Positions 39,372 through 49,160 of a stretch of 64,000 nucleotides of DNA are shown piece by piece. The notes beneath the pieces were generated by a model. That model was not told where the DNA came from and made no database searches. It saw nothing but the letters and a program-made list of their open reading frames with translations. A program made the translations under genes and the position numbers. Source of the stretch: UBA10649 sp965278945 (GTDB lineage: Bacteria; Actinomycetota; Actinomycetes; S36-B12). The stretch's first letter is position 1. Every line of letters starts with the position of its first letter. The DNA lies in the NCBI GenBank assembly GCA_965278945.1, contig OZ257128.1, forward strand, positions 930,001 to 994,000, in the 5' to 3' direction.

Positions 39372-42244
39372 GGCCTGGCAGCGAGCCACGTCGTCAGCGC
39401 GTCGATCGACATGGGCCGTGCGTGGAGGTATCCCTGCGCGTAGCCGCACCCTGACTGGGTGAGCAGGTCGTTCTGCTCCTTGGTCTCGACGCCCTCGGCG
39501 ACAACCTCGAGGCCGAGCTTGCTGGCCATGACGATGATCGCCTGGCACAGCGCAAGGCTTCCGCTGCCCGGCGCGAGCCCCTCGATGAACGACTGGTCGA
39601 TTTTCAGGTACTGCACGTCGAGGCGCTGCAGGTAGGCCAGCGATGAGTAGCCGGTCCCGAAGTCATCGATGGCGAACTGCATGCCCGCAGCGCGGTACTC
39701 GTTGAGGTTCCGGTCGACGACGTCGTCCGTGATGAGCAGCGTGCCCTCGGTGATCTCCGCGATGACTGCGCTGCCGGGAATCCCTGCGCCCTTGACGAGT
39801 TCGATGCGCTTCGCGTGGCGGTCGCCTGGCTCGCGCAGCTCGATGGGGGACAAGTTGACGGAGATCTGGAAGGCGGGGTCGGCGGCTCGCAGGATCGTGA
39901 GGGCGTCGATCGAGGCGGCGAAGGCGATGTCGCCGAGGACGCCGATGAGTCCGGCCTGCTCGGCGATCCCGATGAAGACATCGGGTGGGATGTCGCCACG
40001 ATCGGGATGCTCCCATCGAATGAGTGCCTCGGCGCGGTGCACCTCGTTGGAGTGAAGGTCGATGATCGGCTGGAAGGCAACGTCGAGTTGGCCTGCCTCC
40101 AGCGCTTGGTCGAGCTCGTGCCGCAGCGATGCGCGCTCGCTCGCCCTGGCCTGCATCGCGATGTTGAAGAACCGGGTCTGATTCGCGCCGCTCTGCTTGG
40201 CCGCGCGCATGGCCTGGTTGGCGTGAAGCTGAAGCTCTGACGTCTCCGTAGCGTCGCCGACCGCGATGCCGGCAGCAGCGCTCGTGCGTAGAAGCAGTCC
40301 CGCGATGTCGAACGGAGCGGTGAGAGCCGCGAGGCAGCGCTCGGCCATCAGCTCGATGTCGGCCACCTGTAACTGGCCCTGGACGACGAACGCGAACTCG
40401 TCACCGCGCAACCTCACGAGCGGCACCGTCGCGGGCAGCGCCTCGCGCAGGCGCTCGCCGACGTCACGCAGCAGCCGGTCGCCGACGCGATGGCCGTACG
40501 CATCGTTGACAGACCGGAAGCCGTCGAGGCCGAGGATGACGAAGCCGACGCTGGCAGACGCCGGCTCGCGCTCGAGCGCAGCGCGAAGGCTCTCGTCGAG
40601 CAGGCGTGCATGCGGCAGGCCCGTGACCGGGTCGTCTCGCGTGAGGTTCGTGTTGTCGAGGACGACCACGAAGTGACTCACCTTGCCGTCGTTGTCCTTC
40701 ACGGCATTGGCGGCAGCAGCATCGGTGCGCACGCTTCCGTCGGCCGCGCGGATCGACAGTTCTCCGCTCCAGTAGCCGTATCGCTCCAGCTGCGCAGTCA
40801 CGTCAGCAAGGACGGACTCCGGGGTTACGTCCGCGAGCAGGGTCTGAAACGGCATCCCAACGGCCTGTTCCACGGCGAAGCCGGTGACCGTCTCGAAGCC
40901 GGGGTTCGCGAACGTGATGATGCCGTCGACGTCCAGGATCGCGACGGCATCGCGCGTGACATCGAACAGGCTCGCGCTGACGCGCAGCGCGGCCTCGTCG
41001 GCAAGGTCCTGCGTGACGTCGCTGGCCCACCCGTGCCACACGACCTCGCCCGTGGGCAGGACATCCGGGCTCGCATTGACCGCGAGCCATCGCTCGTCTC
41101 CGTCGGACGTCGTCACGCGGAATCGCTGGCGCCAGGGCTGGTTAGTGGCGATGGATTCGGCGAGCGCGTTGGTGATGGCCGGGATCTCGTCGGGATTGAC
41201 CATCCCCTTGAGCTGGTTCTGGTCGTACTCCCCGTCGACAGCGACGACTCCCAGGAGGGACTCGATTGCTGGACTCGCGTAGCTGAGGTAACGGCCGCCC
41301 TCGGGCTTGCTTCGCAGCTGGAACAGCACGCCGGGCGCCTGGGTCGAGACATCGTTCATCAGTCGCGACAGGTCCTTCTCGCGTTGCCGGGCGCCGGTGA
41401 GAAGGAAGGTCAGCATTCCCAGGGCCAGTGCGACAACGGTGACGAGGATGATTCTGCCGATCCGGAACGGTGTCGGCTGCGAGGTCACGGTGACGCCGAC
41501 CTCCCAGCTGGCGCCCAGCACTGATCGCATCGCGGTCGCGTATGCGCCCTCGAATGCCCGCGGGTCTCCCGCGACTACGACGTGGTCACCGTTGCGGACG
41601 GCAACCGAGACGGACTCATCAGGTGACGTGCCCGGGGGAGCGGAGATGAGCGTCGACGCATCGGTGGCCGTGGTGATGACGCCCCAGTAGCGGTCGTCGC
41701 TCAGGAAGACGGGCGTGCGATACAAGAACGCCTGCCCGCCCTGGACGAGCTCGACCGGGCCGACGAGGACTGAGCGTCGCTCCTGCATCGCCTGGCGAAC
41801 TGACGGCCATTGCTCGTCGTTCGACGGGTAGTACAGGCCCAGTGCCTCGTCGTTGCCCTCGCGGGGGACGATGGCGGCGACCCGGTTGTCGGGAGCCGCA
41901 GCAATGAGCCATGCACCGCCCAGGCTGGAGTGCAGGATGTCGAGGAAGCGTTGCAGCGCGGCCGGGTCGGTGGCGTCTTCATTGGCGAGGATGTCCGCGC
42001 GCACGGCCTGCGCGGCCGACTCCAGTGGTGCAAGCCGCGCGACCATCTGGTCGGCGTATGCGTCTGCCTGCTGGGCCGCGATCGCCTGCGCGTCCTTGGC
42101 CTCCTCCGCTTCGCGGTAGGACACGAACCCGGCTGCGATGAGGACGGCCAAGACGAAGGCGATGAGTCCGGCAAGCCATTGCCTCGACCGGATGGAACTC
42201 GCCTTCCCGGTTCTCGAGTTTGCCTTCATACGCAGGCGATGCAC
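39368..42244 (-). CDS. Membrane-bound sensor with PAS, GGDEF (RGDEF) and EAL domains
   Basis: A 958-aa c-di-GMP turnover protein. TM1 ~22-42, an extracytoplasmic sensor domain ~45-265 (CHASE-like, not assignable), TM2 ~268-290, two PAS domains (~300-425, ~430-545), GGDEF ~550-700 and EAL ~710-955. The GGDEF signature is RGDEF (RLRGDEF), so cyclase activity is doubtful. The EAL part is complete: AEALIRWEHP, VNLSPIEL, AEITEGTLL, DDFGTGYSSL, LKIDQSFI, AEGVETKEQ, so phosphodiesterase activity is likely. GTG start lies 6 nt after TAGGCT. It stands first of three such proteins in 14 kb. Confidence 0.92.
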   Translation of the reverse strand: MHRLRMKANSRTGKASSIRSRQWLAGLIAFVLAVLIAAGFVSYREAEEAKDAQAIAAQQADAYADQMVARLAPLESAAQAVRADILANEDATDPAALQRFLDILHSSLGGAWLIAAAPDNRVAAIVPREGNDEALGLYYPSNDEQWPSVRQAMQERRSVLVGPVELVQGGQAFLYRTPVFLSDDRYWGVITTATDASTLISAPPGTSPDESVSVAVRNGDHVVVAGDPRAFEGAYATAMRSVLGASWEVGVTVTSQPTPFRIGRIILVTVVALALGMLTFLLTGARQREKDLSRLMNDVSTQAPGVLFQLRSKPEGGRYLSYASPAIESLLGVVAVDGEYDQNQLKGMVNPDEIPAITNALAESIATNQPWRQRFRVTTSDGDERWLAVNASPDVLPTGEVVWHGWASDVTQDLADEAALRVSASLFDVTRDAVAILDVDGIITFANPGFETVTGFAVEQAVGMPFQTLLADVTPESVLADVTAQLERYGYWSGELSIRAADGSVRTDAAAANAVKDNDGKVSHFVVVLDNTNLTRDDPVTGLPHARLLDESLRAALEREPASASVGFVILGLDGFRSVNDAYGHRVGDRLLRDVGERLREALPATVPLVRLRGDEFAFVVQGQLQVADIELMAERCLAALTAPFDIAGLLLRTSAAAGIAVGDATETSELQLHANQAMRAAKQSGANQTRFFNIAMQARASERASLRHELDQALEAGQLDVAFQPIIDLHSNEVHRAEALIRWEHPDRGDIPPDVFIGIAEQAGLIGVLGDIAFAASIDALTILRAADPAFQISVNLSPIELREPGDRHAKRIELVKGAGIPGSAVIAEITEGTLLITDDVVDRNLNEYRAAGMQFAIDDFGTGYSSLAYLQRLDVQYLKIDQSFIEGLAPGSGSLALCQAIIVMASKLGLEVVAEGVETKEQNDLLTQSGCGYAQGYLHARPMSIDALTTWLAARP

Positions 42245-42283
42245 TTACGCAGCCTAGTGATGCACATGCTCATCGTGGCGTCA

Positions 42284-42964
42284 TCACGGTGCATCAGCCT
42301 CGCCCACGCGTGTTCGATCCATCGAGTCGATGTGCTCGTCGGTCAAGAGGCGTCGCGCGCTGAAGTAGTTGTCCGCCGTTGCCCACCTCTCGGAGATCGG
42401 ATCGACGAACAGGCGAGACAGGATCAGTCGTTTCGCGGGCGCATTGAGCGCGCCGGTACCGAGCAGGACCGCAGCAGCATCGGGATCTTCCGCCAGCTGG
42501 TCCAGCAGGTGCACGGCCCAGCGGTTGCGCTCGGCGATGCGTGCGAGGGCGCGTCGGCGGTCCAGCAGGGCATCGAGGTGATGGACCAGCGCTCGAACGA
42601 GGAAAGCCGGATTCGCCCCCGCGTCGCACATCTGGTCGAGCCGGTGCCGCATGGCCGGGACCAGTTGGTGCAGGTACTGGCGGAGGTCGGCCGACTCGGG
42701 CGCGGGCACTCCGGGCGGCATGCCGCCGATCTCATCGAGTACGGCGTGGGCCAGATGCGCGGACCATGGAGTCGAGGCCTCGATCAGGGCGACGAACTCA
42801 TTGATCAGCGGGTGCGAGTCGCGCACGGGAGACCCGGTCATGGCTGCATGCGTGCGAAGGCCCGCCGAAACGTGCCGACGAGCTGGTGTGGCCGCGCCCG
42901 TGTCGGGCGCCTTCCCCCGGTGATGGTCCCTCCAACTGTGAGCCTGCATCCCTGCAGAGTCCAC
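42284..42964 (-). CDS. Hypothetical helical protein
   Basis: A 226-aa soluble protein, largely alpha-helical, with DSHPLINEFVALIEASTPWSAHLAHAVLDEIGG, LRQYLHQLVPAMRHRLDQMC and ERNRWAVHLLDQLAEDPDAAAVLLG. No family recognised. The first 41 residues look poorly structured, so ATG 42841 (MTGSPVRDSHP) is a possible alternative start; GTG 42964 is kept because a TTGACG-17-TAGTGG promoter lies just 6 nt before it. It is located 39 bp upstream of the EAL protein and in the same direction; a role in that signalling system is possible but unsupported. Confidence 0.55.
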   Translation of the reverse strand: MDSAGMQAHSWRDHHRGKAPDTGAATPARRHVSAGLRTHAAMTGSPVRDSHPLINEFVALIEASTPWSAHLAHAVLDEIGGMPPGVPAPESADLRQYLHQLVPAMRHRLDQMCDAGANPAFLVRALVHHLDALLDRRRALARIAERNRWAVHLLDQLAEDPDAAAVLLGTGALNAPAKRLILSRLFVDPISERWATADNYFSARRLLTDEHIDSMDRTRVGEADAP

Positions 42965-42970
42965 ATACGA

Positions 42971-42999
42971 CCACTAAGGCCCGGCTAGCACACCGTCAA
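42971..42999 (-). promoter_or_regulatory. Promoter with -35 TTGACG and -10 TAGTGG
   Basis: On the minus strand TTGACG (42994-42999), 17-bp spacer, TAGTGG (42971-42976), then 6 nt to GTG 42964. It fits a leaderless transcript for the hypothetical helical protein. The rest of the 42965-43099 gap shows nothing else. Confidence 0.5.
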
Positions 43000-43099
43000 C
43001 AGCGGTCTGTTGAGGGATCAACCGTTTTGGATATCCAGGCTTAGCCACTACGCCCGTTAACGAGTGAGCGGACCCGACGGGGTTCGCGGGTTAAGCGGA

Positions 43100-43885
43100 C
43101 TAGACGGGAGTCTCCCGCGGCGCGCGGCGATCGGGCAGCAGCCCAAGCTCGCGGGCCCGACCGGCAGTGGTCCGTCGGTCCTGGGTGCCGAGCATGCGCA
43201 TGATCTCCTGGAGATCCTTCTTGATCGTGGGGATCGAGTAGCCGAGCTTGCGCGCGATCTCGTTGTTCGTGAAGTTGTCGCCGATCATGAACAAGATCTT
43301 GCGCTGGCGATCGGACAGGGTGAACTCGCGGTGGGGTAGCGGTGCGGCTCGCTTCCAGTGCTCGATCAATGCCGGCCGCTGATTATTCAGCCACATCGCG
43401 ACCGCGCTTGCGACTCCGTCGATGTACATCCACTCGTCGGGATCGTCGTTGTCTCGCCGCTCCTGAAGTAGCGACAGGACGCCGATCGGTGTCTCCGACC
43501 ACATGGTAGGCACGCTGACGACGCGGGTCGGCACGGTGTCGGGATCGTCCGCGGCCTGGGTGTTCGCGGCGACGAGCGGGTAGTGCTCGCTGATCGACTC
43601 GGACGCGACGGCGATGGTGCGCGCGGAGGTGAAGGCATCACAGATCGGTAACGGGACGCTGATCGCGATCCGACGGAACGCGGCAGCATCGGCATCGGGA
43701 TAGCCGAAGTTCCCCACGAGCTCGAGATGCTCGGTGCCGCCCATCGCGTAGATCTGCCCGGCAATGAACCCGAAGGGAGCCAATCCGCCCAGCACCATCG
43801 TGCGAGCAGCGGCATCTCCATCCGGGTTGCCGCTGAGGAAGCGCACGAAGTTGCTCAGCGCTGCCGCACGGTCTCGTCGATCCAT
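43100..43885 (-). CDS. GAF-like domain LuxR-family transcriptional regulator
   Basis: A 261-aa regulator. Residues ~20-180 look like a GAF-type sensor (LAPFGFIAGQIYAMGGTEHLELVGNFGYPDADAAAF, then SVPTMWSETPIGVLSLLQERR), and residues ~190-255 are a LuxR/GerE HTH (LSDRQRKILFMIGDNFTNNEIARKLGYSIPTIKKDLQEIMRMLG). The ligand is unknown; the GAF place suggests a small molecule. ATG is preceded by AGGAGG at 5 nt. It is divergent from the next PAS-GGDEF-EAL gene, so it may control it and itself. Confidence 0.87.
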   Translation of the reverse strand: MDRRDRAAALSNFVRFLSGNPDGDAAARTMVLGGLAPFGFIAGQIYAMGGTEHLELVGNFGYPDADAAAFRRIAISVPLPICDAFTSARTIAVASESISEHYPLVAANTQAADDPDTVPTRVVSVPTMWSETPIGVLSLLQERRDNDDPDEWMYIDGVASAVAMWLNNQRPALIEHWKRAAPLPHREFTLSDRQRKILFMIGDNFTNNEIARKLGYSIPTIKKDLQEIMRMLGTQDRRTTAGRARELGLLPDRRAPRETPV

Positions 43886-44008
43886 TCCTAGCCTCCTTGG
43901 GCTATGAGACTAGGGCAGTGGGACCGGGAAAGTGCGGAGGCGGGCCTCTCACTGCTTTTGGCAAGTTCTCTCGCTACTCTCGTGCTCTCACGACCGGGCG
44001 GGGAGGCG

Positions 44009-46870
44009 ATGTTCAACTCGACCGACGCCTCTGACGGCCAACGCGGCTGGGCCGCGGAACTTGCTCGCAGCATGGTCGACGCGAACCCCGGCCCGATCAT
44101 CGCGATGACCCCAAGCGGAGCCATCGTGTATTGCAACGCCGCGGCCGCCGAGCTCTCCGGAGTCACCCAGGCAGAACTGATCGGCACGGACTTCACCGCC
44201 CAGTTGGTGAATCCCCAGACGGCGCTCGACGGCCTTGTCGCAGTCCTTTCCACAGGTTCGGTATCGGACGTGCCGATGAGAATTCGGCAGGCATCCGGCG
44301 CCGAGATCGACGTCGTGTGCAGTGCGAGTGTGTATCGCGATACCGAGGGCGTCATCGTCGGAATCTTCGCCACGGCCCGTGAAGTCACTGACGAGCGTCG
44401 CGCTCGGCGTGAACTCGCCGAGCAGCGCGACCGTCTTCAGCTGGTACTCGGCTCGGCGCGACTGGGTGTGTGGGACTGGAACGTGCAGACGGACGAGGGC
44501 TTCGTCGACGCCCGTTTCGCCGAAATCCTCGGCTACTCGCTGGACGACCTGATGCCCTCGAGCAATGCGCTATGGGTGAGCATGACGCACCCGGACGACG
44601 TCGCGATCGAGGAGGAACTGACGTCACGACACATGCGCGGCATCGACGAGTACTACGACATGGAAAGCCGCATGCGGCACCGCGACGGGTCGTGGGTCTG
44701 GGTACGCGACCGCGGAAAGGTCGTCGAATGGGATGAGGACGGAGTGGCGCTCCGCATGACCGGCACCCTCGAGGACATCTCCGAGGCACGGGCCAATGCT
44801 GACCGACTCGCTGCGGCCGAGGAGCAGTTTCGCCTGGCGATGGACGAATCGACGATCGGGATGTGCCTCGTGTCGCCGGAGGGAGCGTTCATCCGCGTCA
44901 ATCCGGCGCTGTGCCGAATGTTCGGGCGAACGGCAGACCAGTTGCGCGGCCTCACGTGGCAGGAGCTGACTCACCCGGACGACCTGGAGAACGACCTCGG
45001 CCTCGTCGACGATGTCCTGAGCGGCAGGACGAACGGGTACCGGCTGCTCAAGCGCTACCTCCACGGAGACGGCTCAGTCATCTGGGGCGACCTGTCCGTC
45101 GCGATTGTGCGTGAGCCCGACGGTTCCGGCCGGTACTTCATCTCGCAGATCGTCGACGTCACGGCTCGCCACGACACCGAGCAGCACCTGGCCGAGCGCG
45201 AGGAACTGCTGCGCGTCGTGCTCGACAACTCGCCGGATCCCACGATGCGGTTCAACGCCAATATGCGGATCGAGTACGTCAACGAGGTGATGGTCCTCGC
45301 ATCGGGGTTCACCTGGGACCAGTGGGTCGGGCGGACCTTTGCCGAGATGGGCTATCCCGAGGATCTCACCACGATCTGGGCGGAGCACTGCCGGCGCATC
45401 CTCGCGACGGGCGAGCCGGAGAGCTTCGAGATCGGCATCGAGAGCGTGTACGGGCACCGATGGGCCGAGGCAAGCCTGGCGCCTGAACTGGCTCCCGACG
45501 GATCGGTCGCACACGTCGTGGCGACCGTGCGTGACGTGACGCGTCGTCGGCGCGCGGAGGAGAATCTCCTGCGCCTGGCCACCCACGATACCCTCACCGG
45601 ACTCGCAAACCGTGCCGTGCTCGAGGACGAGCTCGAGAGAGCGCTGCAGGCGGCCGACCGCTCGGGCGCAGCGACGGCCATCCTCATGGTCGACCTTGAC
45701 CGCTTCAAGAATGTCAACGACTCGCTCGGTCATGGCGCGGGCGATGACCTGCTGCGCAGTGCGGCAAAGCGGATGCAGGACCTCGTCCGTCGCGGCGACC
45801 TCGTCGCGCGCACCGGAGGCGACGAGTTCGTCGTGGTGATGCGCGAGCTGGCCGGCTCCGACGAGGCGGTCGCGACAGCGACGAAGATCGTGGAGGCGTT
45901 CCGCGCTCCGTTCAGGGTCGACCATCACGACCTCTACACGACGGCGAGCGTCGGGGTCGCCATCGCGACATCCTTGACATCGTCTGATGACCTGATCCGC
46001 GAGGGCGACACCGCCATGTACGTGGCGAAGTCCGATGGGCGTGACCGTGTCGTCGTCTATAACAGCGAACTTCGCGCCGCGGTCTCCACGCGACTTGCCA
46101 TCGAGAGCGACCTTCGCCAAGCGTTGGACCAAGAACAGCTCGAGGTCTGGTACCAGCCGGAGGTCGATCTCGTCACGGGTCAGGTCATCGCCGTCGAGGC
46201 CCTGCTGCGCTGGATTCACCCAGACGGGCTGCGGCGTAGCGCCGACGACTTCATCGAGATCGCCGAGGAGACCGGGCTCATCGTGCCGATCGGCGAGTGG
46301 GTCCTGCACCGCGCATGCGCGGACGCAGCTCTGTGGGCCAGCGCGCCCGGTCAGCCCCCTGTGGTCGTGCGAGTCAATGTGTCGGCTCGCCAGCTCGCCG
46401 AGACTGGATTGCTCGATGCGATCGACAGCGCATTGCTCGACTCGGGCCTGGACCCTAGCCTGCTGTGCATCGAGATCACCGAGACCGCGCTGCTGCGCAG
46501 CAGCGGCCAAGCGCACGCCAACATCGACGGGACTCGCGACCGGGGCGTGAGCATCGCGCTCGACGATTTCGGCACGGGCTATGCGTCGCTCGCTTACCTG
46601 CGCGAGTACCCGATCGACATGCTGAAGATCGACCGCAGCTTCATCACGCGCATTGCTCACGTCGACTTCGACAGACAACTGGTTGCTGGCATCCTCGCCC
46701 TCGCGGCGCAGCTGGGGCTCGGCGTCACGGCCGAGGGTGTCGAGTACGGGAGCCAGGCGGCATGCCTGCGCGAACTCGGCTGTCGGGGAGTCCAGGGGTT
46801 CTTGTTCTCTGAAGCGGTGCCGCCGGGCCAGGTTCCCCATCTGCTGGCTACGGGATTCGCATCGGCCTAG
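44009..46870 (+). CDS. Cytoplasmic PAS-GGDEF-EAL protein, both catalytic motifs intact
   Basis: A 953-aa soluble protein without TM segments. Four PAS domains (~15-130, ~145-260, ~265-390, ~395-515; PAC pieces such as GSWVWVRDRGKVVEWD are seen) precede GGDEF (~520-680) with ARTGGDEFVVVM intact and EAL (~690-950) with VEALLRWIHP, VNVSARQLAE, CIEITETALL, DDFGTGYASL, LKIDRSFI and AEGVEYGSQ. Both cyclase and phosphodiesterase should work, with PAS signals deciding between them. ATG 44009 has GGGGAGG just before it; ATG 43904 (35 codons longer, across the divergent gap) cannot be excluded. Confidence 0.92.
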   Translation: MFNSTDASDGQRGWAAELARSMVDANPGPIIAMTPSGAIVYCNAAAAELSGVTQAELIGTDFTAQLVNPQTALDGLVAVLSTGSVSDVPMRIRQASGAEIDVVCSASVYRDTEGVIVGIFATAREVTDERRARRELAEQRDRLQLVLGSARLGVWDWNVQTDEGFVDARFAEILGYSLDDLMPSSNALWVSMTHPDDVAIEEELTSRHMRGIDEYYDMESRMRHRDGSWVWVRDRGKVVEWDEDGVALRMTGTLEDISEARANADRLAAAEEQFRLAMDESTIGMCLVSPEGAFIRVNPALCRMFGRTADQLRGLTWQELTHPDDLENDLGLVDDVLSGRTNGYRLLKRYLHGDGSVIWGDLSVAIVREPDGSGRYFISQIVDVTARHDTEQHLAEREELLRVVLDNSPDPTMRFNANMRIEYVNEVMVLASGFTWDQWVGRTFAEMGYPEDLTTIWAEHCRRILATGEPESFEIGIESVYGHRWAEASLAPELAPDGSVAHVVATVRDVTRRRRAEENLLRLATHDTLTGLANRAVLEDELERALQAADRSGAATAILMVDLDRFKNVNDSLGHGAGDDLLRSAAKRMQDLVRRGDLVARTGGDEFVVVMRELAGSDEAVATATKIVEAFRAPFRVDHHDLYTTASVGVAIATSLTSSDDLIREGDTAMYVAKSDGRDRVVVYNSELRAAVSTRLAIESDLRQALDQEQLEVWYQPEVDLVTGQVIAVEALLRWIHPDGLRRSADDFIEIAEETGLIVPIGEWVLHRACADAALWASAPGQPPVVVRVNVSARQLAETGLLDAIDSALLDSGLDPSLLCIEITETALLRSSGQAHANIDGTRDRGVSIALDDFGTGYASLAYLREYPIDMLKIDRSFITRIAHVDFDRQLVAGILALAAQLGLGVTAEGVEYGSQAACLRELGCRGVQGFLFSEAVPPGQVPHLLATGFASA

Positions 46871-47874
46871 CGGTCGACAAGAACTAGGTCGAACCGGCAG
46901 CCGCCGTCGATGTTCGCCACGTCCACCCGGCCACCGTGCGCGGCCATCACCCCGTGCACGACGGCGAGCCCGAGCCCGGCGCCGTCGCCTGCCGCGGGAC
47001 TGCGAGCAGCGCTGCCGCTCCATCCCGGCTCGAAAAGGCGGGGCAGGTCCGACTCAGCGATGCCACCGCAGCCGTCGGTTACCGAGACGACCACCGCGTC
47101 GTCGTCGCGCCGGGCGGCGATCGTCACCGTCCCGTCGGGCGGGGTGTGCCGGACCGCGTTCACCACGAGATTCGACAGCGCCCGGGAGAACTCGCGTTCG
47201 TCGACGAGAGCGGGCAGCGGCCCTGCGGCGGCACCGGACAGGTGCACGCCCTTGGTCAGTGCCAGCGGGTCGGACACCGCGAGCGTGTCCGAGACGAGAT
47301 CGGCAATGTCGATCTGCTCGAGTGACAGGCGGAGCTCGCCCGACTGCAGCCGAGACAGGGCGAGCAGGTCATCGACCATGCCCGACAGTCGCTCGACTTC
47401 CTGGCGCATGAGCCGGTGATAGCGCGCCGGGTCGGCGGCCACGCCATCCTCGAGCGCCTCCGTCATCGCACGCAGGCCGGCGAGCGGAGTGCGCAGGTCG
47501 TGGCTGATCCACGAGGCCATCTCGCGTCGCTGGTGCTCGAGCTCCTGGCTCGCGGCCAGCTCGGCGGTCGCTGTCGCGGCCGCGCGATTCGCCTGCTCGA
47601 GTCGACGGGCCGCGATGATGCCGAACGCGAGAGCGACCGGAACTGCGGCGACGAACACCCAGGCGAGGACCGCGAGATCGTGGGTGGACAAGAACATCCC
47701 CCACGAGCAGACGAGCAGCGCGAGTCCGACGGCGGCTACGGGAACCAGCGGAGCGACGATGGCCGCGGCGCGCGGTGACTTGCGCCCCAGTCGGCTGACA
47801 GCCTGCAACCCGATGAGACCGGTTGCCGCGGCGGTCCCGGACGCCAGCAGCACGACCTCGATCTCGGATCTCAC
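46867..47874 (-). CDS. Sensor histidine kinase (OmpR/PhoR type)
   Basis: A 335-aa membrane kinase. Three hydrophobic segments (~8-25, 38-60, 68-90) with only short loops outside, HAMP-less; HisKA with WISHDLRTPLAGLRAMTEAL (His near residue 131); HATPase with NLVVNAVRHTPPDGTV (N box), VSVTDGCGGI (G1) and GAGLGLAVVHGVMAAHGG (G2). It should phosphorylate the upstream-encoded response regulator. GTG 47874 overlaps the regulator stop (GTGA). The stop overlaps by 4 nt the stop of the convergent PAS-GGDEF-EAL gene. Confidence 0.92.
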   Translation of the reverse strand: MRSEIEVVLLASGTAAATGLIGLQAVSRLGRKSPRAAAIVAPLVPVAAVGLALLVCSWGMFLSTHDLAVLAWVFVAAVPVALAFGIIAARRLEQANRAAATATAELAASQELEHQRREMASWISHDLRTPLAGLRAMTEALEDGVAADPARYHRLMRQEVERLSGMVDDLLALSRLQSGELRLSLEQIDIADLVSDTLAVSDPLALTKGVHLSGAAAGPLPALVDEREFSRALSNLVVNAVRHTPPDGTVTIAARRDDDAVVVSVTDGCGGIAESDLPRLFEPGWSGSAARSPAAGDGAGLGLAVVHGVMAAHGGRVDVANIDGGCRFDLVLVDR

Positions 47875-48551
47875 GCCGGATCCCATCGGTAGCCCACGCC
47901 CCACACGGTCACCAGGCGCACGGGCTCGCTCGGAGCGAGCTCGACCTTCTCGCGCAGACGGCGCACATGCACCGTCACGGTCGTGAGGTCGCCGAACTCC
48001 CAGCCCCAGACCTCGGAGAGCAGCTGCTCGCGCGAGAACGGAGTGCCCGGATGCGACACGAGGTAGGCGAGCAGGTCGAACTCGCGTGACGTGAGTGCGA
48101 GCGGCTCGCCTGACAGCGAGGCGGTACGAGCGACACTGTCGATGCGCAGGTCGCCGTCGATCACCTCGGGCGCGGATGCTGCGGGCTGCGATTGCGTCCG
48201 GCGAAGTAGCGAGGCTACCCGAAGGACGAGCTCGCGCGGCGAGAAGGGCTTGCTGAGGTAGTCGTCCGCGCCGAGGCCCAGGCCCGCGATGCGGTCCTCC
48301 TCCTCGCCCAGTGCGCTGAGCATGACGATCGGAAGATCGGGCTGGCTGACGCGGAGCTGACGACAGACCTCCAGGCCGTCGAACCCGGGCAGCATCACGT
48401 CGAGGACGACTAGCTCAGTTGCCGAGTTGGCCGCGGCGATTGCACCGGGACCGTCCTTCGCCTCGGTGATGGAATGGCCGGCCTGCGCGAGGTAGGCAAC
48501 GACGACCTCGCGAACCGTCGGGTCGTCATCGACGACGAGGATTGCGGCCAC
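47871..48551 (-). CDS. OmpR-family response regulator
   Basis: A 226-aa regulator: receiver domain (ILVVDDDPTVREVVVAYLAQAGHSITEAKDGPGAI, phospho-acceptor Asp in LVVLDVMLPGFDGLEVCRQLR, Lys in YLSKPFSPRELVLR) and winged-helix DNA-binding domain (LTSREFDLLAYLVSHPGTPFSREQLLSEVWGWEFGDLTTVTVHVRRLREKVE, then RLVTVWGVGYRWDPA). GTG 48551 lies 6 nt after TACGCT, so it is leaderless. The direct-repeat site at 48601-48617 lies just upstream of its -10, a position for autoregulation. Confidence 0.94.
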   Translation of the reverse strand: MAAILVVDDDPTVREVVVAYLAQAGHSITEAKDGPGAIAAANSATELVVLDVMLPGFDGLEVCRQLRVSQPDLPIVMLSALGEEEDRIAGLGLGADDYLSKPFSPRELVLRVASLLRRTQSQPAASAPEVIDGDLRIDSVARTASLSGEPLALTSREFDLLAYLVSHPGTPFSREQLLSEVWGWEFGDLTTVTVHVRRLREKVELAPSEPVRLVTVWGVGYRWDPA

Positions 48552-48600
48552 AGATGGAGCGTAAGCGCAGGCGCGCACGTTGCGAGCGGCCGACGGCAGC

Positions 48601-48617
48601 CGTAATGACTTCGTAAG
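48601..48617. promoter_or_regulatory. CGTAA direct-repeat site 1 (probable response-regulator operator)
   Basis: CGTAATGACTTCGTAAG: two CGTAA half-sites 11 bp apart, the spacing usual for OmpR-type regulators binding as dimers. It lies 50 bp upstream of the regulator start and 46 bp upstream of the thioredoxin-like gene on the other strand. The same pattern recurs at 49890-49905. Confidence 0.6.
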
Positions 48618-48662
48618 GTCGATGTCCTCGCTTCCGGCCGCCCCATCCGGTGTATTGGTCAC

Positions 48663-49160
48663 ATGACGAAATCGACGCTCGCTCGCCTTGCCATTCCGAT
48701 GGCAGTTCTCGCGCTGGCCCTGTCCGCCTGCTCCTCGACATCTTCGGAGCCGTCGAGCGCGCAGCCGGAGGTCATGGCCAGCCAGGCGATGACCGAGGAC
48801 ACGATGTCCGAGGACACGATGGCGAGCGACGACGCGATGGCAGCGTCGGGTGCCTACATCACCCTGGTCGACTACGAGGGCAGCAAGGACATGTACGACG
48901 CGGGAACAGTGGTGCTGTTCTTCCATGCCGCCTGGTGCCCGACCTGCAAGGCGACGGAGGAGAACCTCAACGCCGACCCTGCATCAATCCCCGAGGGACT
49001 GGCAATCGTCAAGGTGGACTTCGACGACTCCGACGACCTGCGCCAGCAGTACGGCGTGACGACGCAGCACACCTTCGTCCAGGTCGACGCAGACGGCAAC
49101 GAACTCGCGAAGTGGACGGGGACCCTCACGGCGCAGGACATCGACGCCCAGACGGTGTGA
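48663..49160 (+). CDS. Thioredoxin-like lipoprotein
   Basis: A 165-aa exported lipoprotein: signal peptide with lipobox LSAC (Cys23), a Met/Asp/Thr-rich linker (residues 30-62: QAMTEDTMSEDTMASDDAMA), then a thioredoxin fold with the CPTC active site (Cys92-Cys95; FFHAAWCPTCKATEE) and FDDSDDLRQQYGVTTQHTFVQVD with the cis-Pro replaced by TQHT before the strand. It should work at the outer face of the membrane, receiving electrons from the CcdA-like protein encoded next (TGATG overlap). The Met/Asp-rich linker could bind metal. Site CGTAA-N6-CGTAA lies upstream. Confidence 0.9.
   Translation: MTKSTLARLAIPMAVLALALSACSSTSSEPSSAQPEVMASQAMTEDTMSEDTMASDDAMAASGAYITLVDYEGSKDMYDAGTVVLFFHAAWCPTCKATEENLNADPASIPEGLAIVKVDFDDSDDLRQQYGVTTQHTFVQVDADGNELAKWTGTLTAQDIDAQTV

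Noticed and set aside
45074..47023. 649-aa minus-strand frame opposite the PAS-GGDEF-EAL gene
   Set aside because: The plus strand shows PAS, GGDEF and EAL motifs in order; the minus frame is a shadow.
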